In this document: positions 33,236 to 43,772 of the stretch, piece by piece
Layout of the letters: each line of letters starts with the position of its first letter
Numbering within the stretch: position 1 is the stretch's first letter
DNA from: Gautieria morchelliformis
Lineage: Eukaryota; Basidiomycota; Agaricomycetes; Gomphales; Gomphaceae
Length of the DNA: 64,000 nucleotides
Direction of reading: 5' to 3'
Assembly: GCA_015179125.1 (NCBI GenBank)
Contig: WHVA01000496.1
Location: 17,271 to 81,270 of the forward strand
Translations under genes and position numbers: made by a program
The notes under the pieces: model-generated
The model's database searches: none
Seen by the model: only the letters and a program-made list of their open reading frames with translations
Told to the model about the DNA's origin: nothing

Positions 33236-34263
33236 ACATGTATCAGTATCTATTTTGTGACATATATAGACATACATAAAATAGCAAAAGAAACCACATT
33301 CAAGCAGCTGTTGTCATTAATTTTAGCAAAGCCTGGATAATTTAGTGATATCTACCTTTGGAAAAAATGTCAAAAAATGTACAGTACATTTACCTTGAAG
33401 CTGGTATTAATTTTAGCAAAGTCAGGATAATTCATTGATATCTATATTTATTTTTCAAAAAAAGATAAACAAAAACACACTACATTAAAACAGAAGTTGA
33501 TATCAACTTGAGCAAAGTCAGTATTGATATCCATTTGCGAAAAAATGTCAAAAAAATTGACAGGATAGTTAAGGTGGCTGTTATTGCAGTTAGCAAGTTA
33601 GATTTATTGATGTCTATTTGCGAAAAAATATCGAAAAATGTACAGGATATGTAAGTTGGCTATTGTTAAGGTTAGCAAGTTAGGTTTATTGATAGCTATT
33701 TGCGAAAAAATATTGAAAAAATATACAGGCCATTGAAGCAGAAGCTGGTGTCAATTCACAACCAAAGGCAGAGAAGCCCAGAGAAGCCCAGAGACACCCA
33801 GAGACACCCAGAGACACCCAGAGACACCCAGAGACACACACAAAGACACCCAGCGCCCAGCCAAAGCAATAGTAAGCCCACCAGTACAGCCAGAACATAG
33901 GAAGACACCAGTGGGGAGTGCGGTGCTGCAGCATCGCTCTCTTTATACCAAGCGAAGGGTCGTGCACGGACCACCCTCGCGTATGGTCGCGACGAACGCG
34001 AACCGGTCACGTGACCTGGGACGCTGCTGCGCAGCGTCAATGGTCTGGCCTGGGCCAGGGGCCTAGGCTCGCGGCTGCGCCGCTCGCTCCGCTGACCTAA
34101 TTTTTACGTAACATTATTTGTCAGCGGTGCGCCCACAACCCACCGTGCTCGTTTAACTCTTAGACTAGGTGGATACCCGCGCTTCGCGCGGGGGTGCAAG
34201 TCAAACGCCTCGGTAAGGTCAAACGCATCGGTAAGGTCAAACACCTTGGGTAAATCAAACTTT

Positions 34264-34898
34264 TCTGCAACGTCCACACTTTGACCTTTTGATCCCCTTG
34301 TTCTTTACTATTCACATACTTCCCCTTTTGACTCTATTCACCGGCCTTCCCTACTTGACCCTTAGCATAGCAAGTCTGGAGCATCAGGAGATCCATTTGT
34401 TCCACTATCAATTAGACCCACATTCCCCTTGTTCTTTTGCCTATTGATTGTTCTTAGTTCTACCCGGCACCCCCTTGTAGTTCCCCTTGTTCCATATTAG
34501 TTACTTACTCCATTTATCCTAGTGACTTTCGCTTGCACTGGAATTGCTTACCTCTCTACCTTCTGACATGTTGTCTCAGCTCTTTGTATAAAACCCAGTC
34601 ACGTATGCCTCTGTTCTACAATTAGATAATCAACTTTAATATGTGACTCCCTTTGCACTGTTTCCTATTCTTAGCAGAGCAAGTACTTGCAAGGCCTCTG
34701 TCTCTCTGACCTCCGTCTTCCAACTCGATTTCTGATATCCAACTTCACTTAATTCTTGAACCCTTACCTCTTCAGTTATAATACTTGACCTCCTCCAACT
34801 TCTGATCTCCAATCTCCAAAATACTTAGGATGATAGTTGGGGGCGCAACAGATAAGTTGAAGCTGCAGTCCTTTTAGAGCCAAACCCGATACATAACA
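34264..34898. repeat. LTR family 1, 5'-truncated copy
   Basis: The right end GATACATAACA followed by GGTAA matches the complete copy in unit 8. The left end and left target site are deleted. The interior shows CCCTTACCTCTTCAG uninterrupted, the site where units 2 and 5 cut into units 1 and 4. Confidence 0.75.
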
Positions 34899-34939
34899 GG
34901 TAATGACTCTACACATTTCTCCCATATCTGTGTGTCCCC

Positions 34940-35800
34940 TACCTCACGTTAGCATGTCCTCACCTGTAGTGTGTCATCACACTTCATCTGTCCTCACACA
35001 TATCGCATCCTCACACGTAGTGTGTCCTCACAGGTGGCATGTCCCCACGTGTACTGTGTCCCCAAGTATAGTGTGCATAGTGTGTCCCTCAAGTATAGTG
35101 TGTGTAGTGTGTCACTTGTTTGTAACGTGTCCCTAAGTATAGTGTGCATAGTGTGTCCCTACATGCAGCATGTCCCCAAGTACAGTGTGCATGGCATGTC
35201 CCTCAAGTATTTTGTGTGTAGCATGTCCCTGGTTTGTAGCATGTCCCTGGTTTGTAGCATGTCCCTAAATTATAGCATGTGTGTCCCCCATGCATAGCAT
35301 GTCCACATGTGTAGCATGTCCCTACATGTAGTGTGTGTAGCATCTCCCTCAAGTATAGTGTGCAAAGTGTGTCCCCAATGCATAACATGTCCCCCAAGTA
35401 TAGTGTGCATAGCATGTCCTTTGTTTGTAGTGTGTCCCCCACGTATAGCATGTGTAGAATGTCCCTTGTTTGTAGTGTTTTCCCCTGTAGTGTGTCCCTT
35501 GTTTGTACCGTGTCCCCCAACCATAGTGTGTCCCCACATATAGTGTGCACATCCCCATGCATAGCATGCTTGTCCCCATGCATAACATGCGTGTCTCCAC
35601 GCATAACATGGGTGTCCCCAAGCATAGCGTGTGTGTCCCCATGGATAGTGTGTCTCCACATGTGGCATGCATGTCCCCATGCATAGCAGGCGTGTCCCCA
35701 AGCATAGCGTGTGTGTCCCCACGCATAACATGCGTGTCCCCATGCATAGTGTGTGTAGCATGACCCTCAAGTATAGCATGCGTAGCATATCCCCAAGGGC
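34940..35800. repeat. Satellite A, unit 11
   Basis: Degenerate 18-21 bp repeats with a cleaner 21-bp tract at 35560-35740. Confidence 0.85.
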
Positions 35801-37133
35801 CTCAAAGTGAAGCAAGCAGAGGCTGTTACTACTTATTAACTCTTAGCAAACTCAGGGACATGTATCACTATCTATTTTGTGAAATATACAGACATAAATA
35901 AAATAGTCAAGGAAACCATATTTAAGCAGCTGCTGTCATTAATTTTTAGCAAAGTCAGGATTATCTATTTTGCGAAAAAATGCCAAGAAAATGTCCAGTA
36001 CATGTAAGCTGAAGCTGTTATTAATTTTAGCAAAGTTAGGATATCTATTTTTCGAAAAATGTCAAAAAAATGCACTGTACATTTAACCTGGAGCTGTTGT
36101 CAATCTTCACAAAGTCAGGATAATTTATTGATATCTATTTGCGGTCAAAAAAGTACAGTACATTGAAGCAGAAGCTGTTATTAATGCCCAGCCAAAGCCA
36201 GAGAACCCAGAGACTGACAGAGAAACCCAGAGCCCAGCCAAAGCCATAGTAAGCCAGCCACCAGTATAGCCAGAGAGGAGTGGCTGGTAAGCAGCTTTAC
36301 AGTAAATAAAACAATAAAACAAACCACATTTAAAAGCAGAATCTATTGTCATTAATTTTAGAGGAAACTTATTGATGTCTATTTGCGAAAAAAACCTGAA
36401 AAATATTGATATTAAAACATTTTTTTTCAGCAGTCTTTGGATGTTATTTAAATCTATTTTCGAAAAAAATCACAAAAATATAATGCACATGTGACAACTA
36501 TATGATGAAAACAAAAAGGAACCAATAAAATTGCCAACAGAAATATAATAAAATACATGGCAATGCATTAACAAAAAGATATTACCTACCAATAGCCAGC
36601 CAGCTAAAGCAGCAGACAGCAGACAGCAAACAGCAGACAGCAGACAGAGCAGAGCAGACAGCAGAGAGAGGAATCGCCGGTTGGGCAGGTTCCTGGCGTT
36701 CCCTCCTTACCGTTCGGCCTTTATACCGCGCGCGCGTGTCGTGCACGGACCACGCTCGCATATGCGCGCTCTGGTCGCGAACAGGTCACGTGACCGCTGC
36801 GCAGCGTTCTATGCTCGCGGCTGCGCCGCTCGCTGCTGACCTAATTTGGAACGCAAACAGTCATGTGACCATGCTGCGCAGGGTTCTTGGCTCGCGGCTG
36901 CGCCGCTCGCGTCCGATTGGCCAGCTGACTAAGGCTGACCTAAAACCTGACATAAGCTCGACGCCCACAACCCACCGAGCCGCTTTCACCTATAGGAACT
37001 AGGTGGGTACCCGCGCTTCGCGCGGGGGTGTAGGTCAAGTGCCTTGGTAAGGTCAAATGCATCAGTAAGGTCAAGTGAATCAGTAAGGTCAAGTGCATTG
37101 TGGCAAATAGGATCATGCAAAATATATCCCTGA

Positions 37134-37474
37134 TCATATATTACCATGAATCATGTATGCCCCCATGGAACAGCCGAACATGCAGACCTCTCTCTCGACC
37201 TCTGGGATGGCCTTCCCAGCGACTCTAGACATGAAAGTGGTAATGGTCTTGACTGAATCATCAGAGATTATCAGATTGCGCCTATTGCCATAATCCACAG
37301 GTTTCAAAGCTTGTGCATTGTGAAATAGATCCAATAGTGATCTTGGGGATCCTGAATGTTGACAATGTGGTTATATCGATATGCCAGCTGATCCTCCGGT
37401 GACACTCTCACAGAACCAGAAACAATACCAAAATCAGAAATGGGGGAAGACCCAAAGTGCAGTTGGATAGCATG
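37134..37474 (-). pseudogene. Conserved coding remnant, unit 12 (diverged)
   Basis: The same 66 codons stay open, with about seven amino-acid changes against units 3 and 10 (for example GRP to GKA). It is the most diverged of the four copies. Confidence 0.4.
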
Positions 37475-38105
37475 TCCTCACATGTAATGTCCTCACAGGT
37501 AGCGTGTCCTGTAACGTGTCCTCACAGGTAGCGTGTCCCCACACGTAACATGTCCTCACAGGTAGCGTGTCCTCACAGGTAGCATATCCCCACATGTAAC
37601 GTGTCCCCACAGGTAGCGTGTCCCCACAGGTAGCGTGTCCCCACAGGTAGCGTGTCCCCACAGGTAGCGTGTCCCCACAGGTAGCGTGTCCCCACAGGTA
37701 GCGTGTCCCCACAGGTAGCGTGTCCCCACAGGTAGCGTGTCCCCACAGGTAGCGTGTCCCCACAGGTAGCGTGTCCTCACAGGTAGCGTGTCCCCACACG
37801 TAACATATCCCCACCGGTAGCGTGTCCCCACTGGTAGCATGTCCTCACATGTAATGTCCTCACAGGTAGCGTGTCCCCAAACATAACGTGTCCTCACAGG
37901 TAGTGTGTCCCCAAACGTAACGTGTCCTCACAGGTAGCGTGTCCCCACAGGTAGCGTGTCCTCACATGTAACATGTCCCCACACATAACATGTCCCCACA
38001 CATAACATGTCCCACACGTAACGTGTCCTCACAGGTAGCGTGTCCCCATACGTAACGTGTCCCCACAGGTAATAGCGTGTCCCCACAGGTAGCGTGTCCT
38101 CACAC
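37465..38105. repeat. Satellite B, unit 12
   Basis: It contains the cleanest 17-bp run in the window: GTAGCGTGTCCCCACAG repeats ten or more times with almost no change at 37605-37790, pointing to recent expansion. Confidence 0.9.
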
Positions 38106-38914
38106 ATATCAGGGACATGTATCAGTATCTATTTTGTGACATATATAAAATAGGAAAAGAAACCACATTTAAGCAGCTGTTGCCATTAATTTTAGCAAAG
38201 TCAGGATAATTTATTGATATCTATATTTATTTTTTGAAAAAAGATAATAAAAAAAAACACTACATTAAAACAGAAGTTGTTATTAACTTTAGCAAAGTCA
38301 GAATAAGTTATTGATATCTATTTGCGAAAAAATATCAAAAAAATGTATAGGATATTTAAGTTGGCTGTTATTAAGGTTAGGAAGTTAGATTTATTGATTT
38401 CTATCTGCGAAAAAATATCAAAAAATGTACAGGATATTTAAGTTGGCTATTATTAAGGTTAGCAAGTTAGGTGTATTGATAGCAATTTGCGAAAAAATAT
38501 CAAAAAATATACAGGACATTGAAGCAGAAGCTGGTGTCAATTCACAGCCAAAGAAGCCCAGAGACACCCAGAGACACACAGAAAGACACCCAGAGACACA
38601 CAGAAAGACACCAAGACCCCAGCCAAAGCAGTAGTAAGCCCACCACAGCCAGAACACAGGAGGACACCAGTGGGGAGTGCGGTTCTGCAGCATCGCTCTC
38701 TTTATACCAAGCGAAGGGTCGTGCACGGACCACTCGCGTATGTTCGCGAACCGGTCACGTGACCTGGCTGCGCAGCGTTTGTAGCTCGCGGCTGCGCCGC
38801 TCGCGTCCGATTGGCCAGCTGACCAATGCTGACCTAAAACCTGACATAAGCACCGCCCACAACCACCCACCCCCCGCGTTTAACTCTTAGACGAGCTGTT
38901 TTCATATAGTGTAA

Positions 38915-39645
38915 TACATATGACTAGATAAATTGACGTTCAGTTAAGCTCAGAGTAAGATTATATGCCCCAGGGCGCTCGGATGGGTGGCCGGCAAGGC
39001 CACTGCCTGAAATGACGGGCCTCTGAGCATTCAAGCTCTCCGATGGCCGCCTCCGACGCGCTCCCGTCACCTACGCCAGCGGATAAACGCTTTCATACTG
39101 TGCTGTGCACTCCTGTCTTCTCCTATGCAGTATGTGCACGAGGCATGTGCACTGCTTCCATTCTCTGCTCCAAAGACTACAGTCACCGACGCTGCCACGC
39201 GTGACGTGCCCCGGCTGGCATGCGGCTCCGCGACCACTTATTTGCCGGGTCTCTTCTGCCTCGGCTGTATCCAGCATCGAACACACATACAGTCACCGTG
39301 CATCCAATATCCGTGCAGTGCGCCATAGGAGCGCGAGGTGACTCCACGCACAAGGCTGCCGTGCATAGGGGAGGCAGCCTGTCAGGAGTGCTATGTCCGC
39401 ATGCAGCCCGATGTGGCTTTGTCAGCGTGATGCCGCATGTGGCGCTGCACGTGACCCTCCACACCCTCCCACGCCGCCGCCGTGGGTGCATTGCTCCTTT
39501 TTCGCTATTCATATGCGAAGAAGCACCGTGCGCGAGAAGATCTGAATTCTGCGCGTCGAGGCTCGGATCAGATGCTCCTCCTGGCAGCGATAAGGAAGCG
39601 CAGCTATCACTTCGATGTATCACCCCGACACTTCGCTGTCACGAC
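38915..39645. other. Intergenic region upstream of the aspartic peptidase
   Basis: This is where the sequence turns from Helitron array to unique GC-rich DNA. I found no gene with domain or splice support. Several overlapping long frames exist on both strands because of the high GC content. Confidence 0.5.
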
Positions 39646-39652
39646 TATATAA
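39646..39652 (+). promoter_or_regulatory. TATA box of the aspartic peptidase gene
   Basis: TATATAA lies 70 bases before the start codon, followed by a C-rich pyrimidine tract (39690-39720) of the kind that precedes many basidiomycete start codons. A short out-of-frame upstream ATG at 39664 could reduce translation if it lies in the leader. Confidence 0.6.
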
Positions 39653-39721
39653 CAGCCCTCCCCATGGCAATCCCGCCTAATTACACATCCCCCCCACTCT
39701 CCCCCCCACCCTACCCCCACC

Positions 39722-41857
39722 ATGTCTCCCCCAGCGCTGAGCAAGATCAAGGCCTTCCTCCGCAGCCTCGCCCCCAGCTCCAAGGCCCCCAAGGCCCCCA
39801 AGCCCACGCCCACGACCACGACCACCCTCGAGCTCGCCCGCAACGCCACCAGCCGCACCCCGCGCTCGGGGCCCGCCGCGTACGCGCGCGCCGCCCGCCG
39901 GTACAACTTCGACAGCCCGGTCTTCGTGGGGCGCGAGGGCCGCGTCTTGAAGCGCGAGACCCCCGCCCAGGACGCGCATACCCGGCCCCACCGCGGCCAC
40001 CCCAGCCGCCCCAAAGCGAAGCCCGTCCCCACCACCGGCCAAGACAGTGCGTCCCAATCCAATCATTCCCGTCTCCAGCCCATCCTATATTATATACTCA
40101 TCCCCGCCCGCCCCCGCAGCGGGCCCCGCCTCCGAGGTCCCCGCGGAGGACGTGCAGAACGACCTCGAGTACGTCGTCCCCGTCACCGTCGGCACCCCGG
40201 GCGTGACCCTCAACCTCGACTTCGACACGGGCTCCAGCGACCTCTGGGTGTGGAGCAGCGAGCTGCGCGCGAACACGGCGGGCCACGTGCGTATACTAAT
40301 ACCCCTTCTGCGGCTTTTACTTTATTATTCCGCTCACGTGCGCTTCTGCCGCGTGCCCAGACGATTTACAAGCCCGCCGCGTCCTCGACGTCCAAGCCCG
40401 TCTCCGGCGCCACGTGGAATATCTCCTACGGGGACGGGTCTAGCGCTAGCGTCAGCACCCACCTGTTTTTTCTTCGTAACAGATCCGTCTGACCCGCATT
40501 TGCAGGGAAACGTGTTCTCTGACGGTATGCTCCGAGCGCTTCCCCGTGTAGCTGCAGCGTGACCTGACCTTGTGTCCTCCCCAAAAACAGTGGTCAAGAT
40601 CGGCGCACTCACCATCCCGAACCAGGCCGTCGAGCTCGCCGAACGGCTCTCCCCCAGCTTCCTCCAGGAAGGCGGCAGCGACGGGTGCGTGCCCGCCCTC
40701 CCCCTCCCCGTGTCTCTGATTCCGAACGGCGCGTAATACTAATACTAATACTAATACTCATCCCGCGTGGGCGTAGGCTGCTGGGCCTGGCGTGGCCCGC
40801 GATCAACACCGTGCAGCCCGCGTCCGTCCCCACGCCCGTCGCGAATATCATCCAGCAGGGCCTCGCCCCGGGCGTATTCAGGTGACCGGCTGTCTCTCCA
40901 ACGCGCATGATACCAGTCCCTCTTACATGACGGTTTTTTTTAGCGTCGCGCTGGACCGGGGCGACAGCAAGGGCTTCTACACGTTCGGCGGGATCGACGC
41001 GGCGCGCGCGGGCGTCAACGAGGCAGAGTAAGCCACGCCCATGCATGGCGCCATTTTTTTTAACATCACCACCGCGCACTACTTACTACTTACTATTCAG
41101 CATCGCATTCACGCCCGTCGACAACTCGATGGGCTTCTGGATGTTCGCGAGCGAGTCCGCGACCGTCAACGGCAACACGGTGCGTGCCGCGTCCTTCCTT
41201 CCTCCTTCCCTCCCTGACCGCGCTCGCGCTGCGGCATCGTATCGCTGCGTATCCGCATACAGATCTCGCAGCCCGCCAACGCGGCGATCCTCGACACGGG
41301 CACGACGCTCGCCCTCGTGTCCGACGCGACCGCGCGCGCGATCTACGCCGCCATCCCCGGCGCGACGCTCGACGCCGCGCAGGGCGGCTGGGTCTACCCC
41401 AGCGACGCCCAGGGTGCGTGTTCCGTTTTACGCGGATAGTCCTATTAAAGAACCCTTTTCTTGCGCCTTTTTGTGGCGTTGCAGTCCCGACGGTGTCGTT
41501 CGCGGTGGGAAACGCGCTGTACACGGTGAACCCGGACGATTTCGCGTTTGGCGACGCGGGCAATGGGATGACGTTTGGCGGGGTGCGTGCACGTTGCATT
41601 CCATTTTACTAGTTCTTTTTTTGTGTTTCGTTTCTCACGGCGCTGTAGATCCAGAGCAGGGGCAACAACCCATTCGACATCCTCGGCGACGTCTTCCTCA
41701 AGGTACGTAATAGCACATGCGTTTTTTTTTTTTTTTTTTGCAGCGAACGCTTACCACGCTCGCTGCGCTTCTCGACACACAGAGCATATACGCCGTGTTC
41801 GACCAGCAGAACACGCGCGTCGGCGTCGCCCAGCGGACGGGCAACGTCACCGCATGA
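39722..41857 (+). CDS. Pepsin-type aspartic peptidase (family A1)
   Basis: Twelve exons (39722-40046, 40120-40286, 40361-40450, 40506-40524, 40591-40684, 40777-40881, 40944-41027, 41101-41179, 41263-41413, 41485-41582, 41649-41702, 41783-41857) join without a phase error into 446 residues. All eleven introns are 55-92 bp, GT-AG. The catalytic aspartates are Asp144 ([12 protein letters not shown]) and Asp332 ([11 protein letters not shown]). Other family landmarks are [30 protein letters not shown], and [10 protein letters not shown] near the end. The start ATG has an ACC context. The N-terminus ([20 protein letters not shown]) is basic and Pro/Lys-rich and does not look like a standard signal peptide, so secretion is uncertain. 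A long N-terminal region of about 120 residues could be a propeptide. Confidence 0.93.
40734..40757 (+). repeat. TAATAC repeat containing multiple branch-site motifs in intron 5
   Basis: Four copies of TAATAC, each overlap making CTAAT, the branch-site consensus, lie 19 bases or more from the acceptor at 40776. Intron 2 of the same gene has a single TACTAAT. Confidence 0.85.
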
Positions 41858-42567
41858 TGCAGCCCACCTCCGTTCCGTCCCGCGCCCCCGGAGTCACGGC
41901 AATACCCCCCTTCTTGGAACAACAACCGCACGCAATCATCACGACGAAACGGTTCATACCGATACCCCGCTACCATTAATTATAATGAGAATGAGCCTCC
42001 TCACACGGCCGACGGAACGGGTTAATCGCATCCACGTTTTCCTTTTCCTTTTTCTTTCTTGCTGTGCTGTGCTTGCACGACTGTTCGTTCGAGGACGTGG
42101 GGGGGCGGACTTGGACTCTTCTTTGCATGTAGCGTAACGTTAATGCACTATAGTTGGTTTTGCCTTTCGATATTTTCCGAGTCCGAGGAGGATGAACGAC
42201 TCAAGCGCCGGGTACACATGTTTACAACCCGCTTGTGCTAGTGATGGCGATCAGCCTTGGAATAGCTTGGTGATTTGGATGTGACAACCCTGATTTGATT
42301 AGCCTTAAATGGCTGATGTACAGATGATCACCGACGTGACTGTTCGACAGTCGTGGGACGAGTTTTTACTTTTGCGGATGCCCGTGCGTGGCATCGGTGT
42401 CTCAGGCCAGAGAGACAAAAATCGGTAAGGTAAGTAGGCCGGCCACATCATGCACCTGTGCCCGATTAATCAGCCCTCCCGTGCCGTGCCCCTCGCGATT
42501 GCACATCATCACATTCATTTTGTCGACTCTCGGAACGGCCGCACGCGGTAGCGGTAGCGGTGGGCAT
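41858..42567. other. Convergent intergenic region
   Basis: It lies between the stop of the aspartic peptidase and the stop of the exosome gene and must hold both 3' ends. I see no coding evidence. Confidence 0.6.
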
Positions 42568-43772
42568 TCACCGCACTTCGATGCGGCGTCCTTTCCAGTC
42601 CTCCTGCAGCGCCGCCTCCACGAGCACATCCAGCTCCTTCACTTTCTGCACGCCGACCTCTGGACAGCACATGAGCACGAAAAAACGACTTGCATATCGA
42701 AAAAAACAACAGCGAACACGCACCGACTAAGCGCAGGATCTCGTCGACGGGCAGGGGCACGCCGCCGGCCTTCTGCACGACGCACAGTTCGCGCTGCGCG
42801 TTCATGGCGAGCGTCATGCTCCCGCTGCTCAGCGTCGCCTCCAGCTGCGCCGGGTCGAGGATCGGGGGCGTCTCCGGGTCGATGAAGAACGCGAAGGTGA
42901 GACACAGGGGCGTGTGGTTGATCGACAGCGGGACGGGCGCCCGCGACGACGGCGGATGCTGGAAAAAAAAGAATGTAAAATACGGGCGTGCGTCAGGTTA
43001 TTTATAGGAAGAATGAAATGCAGGGCGTGGGTTCGGGCTGACCACGGTGACGTCGTCCCCTATGACCTCGACGTCGGGGCGGCGGAAGTGCTTGAGTGCC
43101 GTGATGCCCGCCAGGCACGCACAGTCCAGGATGTTCCCCGCATCTGCGAGGAAGTGCAGCGTCAGCCGGAGATGCCACACCTGTCCGAGTGCAACACAGG
43201 GTTGCTTTCAGCACGCGCAACGGCAACGAACACGACATGAGACGGCGAGGCAGACGCACGCGCTGTCCGGCGAGGATGCACAGGGACTCCTTGTCCACGG
43301 CGTCGCTGCGGCGCAGCACTTTATCCAGCAGCCGCGCGAGGAGGACCTCCTCCTCCGAAAGCCTTGCTTCACGGAAACGCTTATTAAAACTCGCGCCGAA
43401 ACGCAAACGTAAAACAAAACACACCGCCCCGCCTCATACTCGGTAGACGCCATCGGTGATAGTTCAGAGTGTATCGTGATTATGCCCTCGAACGGCCTTT
43501 CGGGAAGGGGCTTCACCATCTTCGCATCGACGTGCGCCACGACGCTGCGCTGAAAGAGTAAATACACAACGTATACTCGAAAGAACACATGTAACCGAAT
43601 GAAAAACGCACCGTGTCTTGCCCAGCGCGCACTCGACCCACCCCAGCTCCGGGCCAAACCGGAATGCGGGCATGCGCATCTCGAGGGGCGTCCGCCCATC
43701 GAGGCGCAGAGACTGCTTGAGCACGGAAAGCGCAAACTCGCGTTCGGGGATGGAGGGAGACGGCGGCCTCAT
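42568..43772 (-). CDS. RRP45: Exosome complex component RRP45 (RNase PH family)
   Basis: Six exons read leftward: 43772-43612, 43544-43425, 43362-43260, 43180-43043, 42958-42724 and 42659-42568. They join in phase into 282 residues, close to the usual size. Diagnostic stretches are REFALSVLKQSLRLDGRTP, FGPELGWVECALGKTR, VVAHVDAKMVKPLPERPFEG, LCILAGQRVWHLRLTLHFLA, LDCACLAGITALKHFRRPDV and NHTPLCLTFAFF. RRP45 is a subunit of the hexameric ring of the eukaryotic RNA exosome, in nucleus and cytoplasm. In fungi the ring has no catalytic activity itself and guides RNA to Rrp44. The start is the ATG before RPPSPSIPERE; an in-frame upstream ATG (43835) exists but the extra residues are not family-like. 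Introns are 62-84 bp. Confidence 0.93.

Larger units (their letters stand above)
31242..34164 (-). mobile_element. Helitron unit 10, satellite-B type, expanded
   Basis: It is the largest satellite-B unit because its satellite is about three times longer than in units 3 and 6. It has an intact 3' hairpin and the TCTAAGAGTT 5' terminus. Confidence 0.8.
34165..36998 (-). mobile_element. Helitron unit 11, satellite-A type with truncated solo LTR
   Basis: An intact 3' end and a shortened subterminal region. A deletion at about 34262 joins the Helitron directly to the interior of LTR family 1. Satellite A, AT-rich repeats and the GC-rich block follow. The 5' end is TTCCTATAGG on the minus strand. 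Confidence 0.75.
11510..38914 (-). mobile_element. Helitron array: twelve 3' ends, about four composite repeats
   Basis: Twelve places share a terminus that reads on the minus strand as a GC hairpin (CCCGCGC GAA GCGCGGG), then TACCCAC, then CTAG. This is the canonical Helitron 3' end (hairpin followed by CTRR). They start at 11510, 12507, 14880, 16612, 18083, 20040, 21665, 22053, 25119, 31242, 34165 and 36999. The outer flanks are A (11509) and T (38915), fitting insertion between A and T. The order repeats: LTR-bearing fragment, satellite-A Helitron, satellite-B Helitron. Composites are 11510-16611, 16612-21664, 21665-34164 (split by the autonomous copy) and 34165-38914. Neighbouring units abut directly (5' end against CTAG), as expected from rolling-circle concatemers or repeated insertion at one junction. 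Confidence 0.8.
36999..38914 (-). mobile_element. Helitron unit 12, satellite-B type, right end of the array
   Basis: It has an intact 3' hairpin, a coding remnant, satellite B and the GC-rich block, ending at TCTTAGA (38891). It is followed by 23 bases (38892-38914) matching the 5' end of the autonomous unit 9, then T of the presumed target site. Confidence 0.75.

Noticed and set aside
39220-40206. 328-codon plus-strand frame overlapping the aspartic peptidase start
   Set aside because: It is rich in Pro/Arg/His as expected for an off-frame reading of GC-rich DNA, and the peptidase frame with conserved splicing explains the region.
43380-43424. 45-bp second intron in RRP45 ending at TAATAAG
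   Set aside because: It puts the next exon out of frame; an acceptor at 43363 gives a 62-bp intron and the family sequence GRLSEEEVLL.
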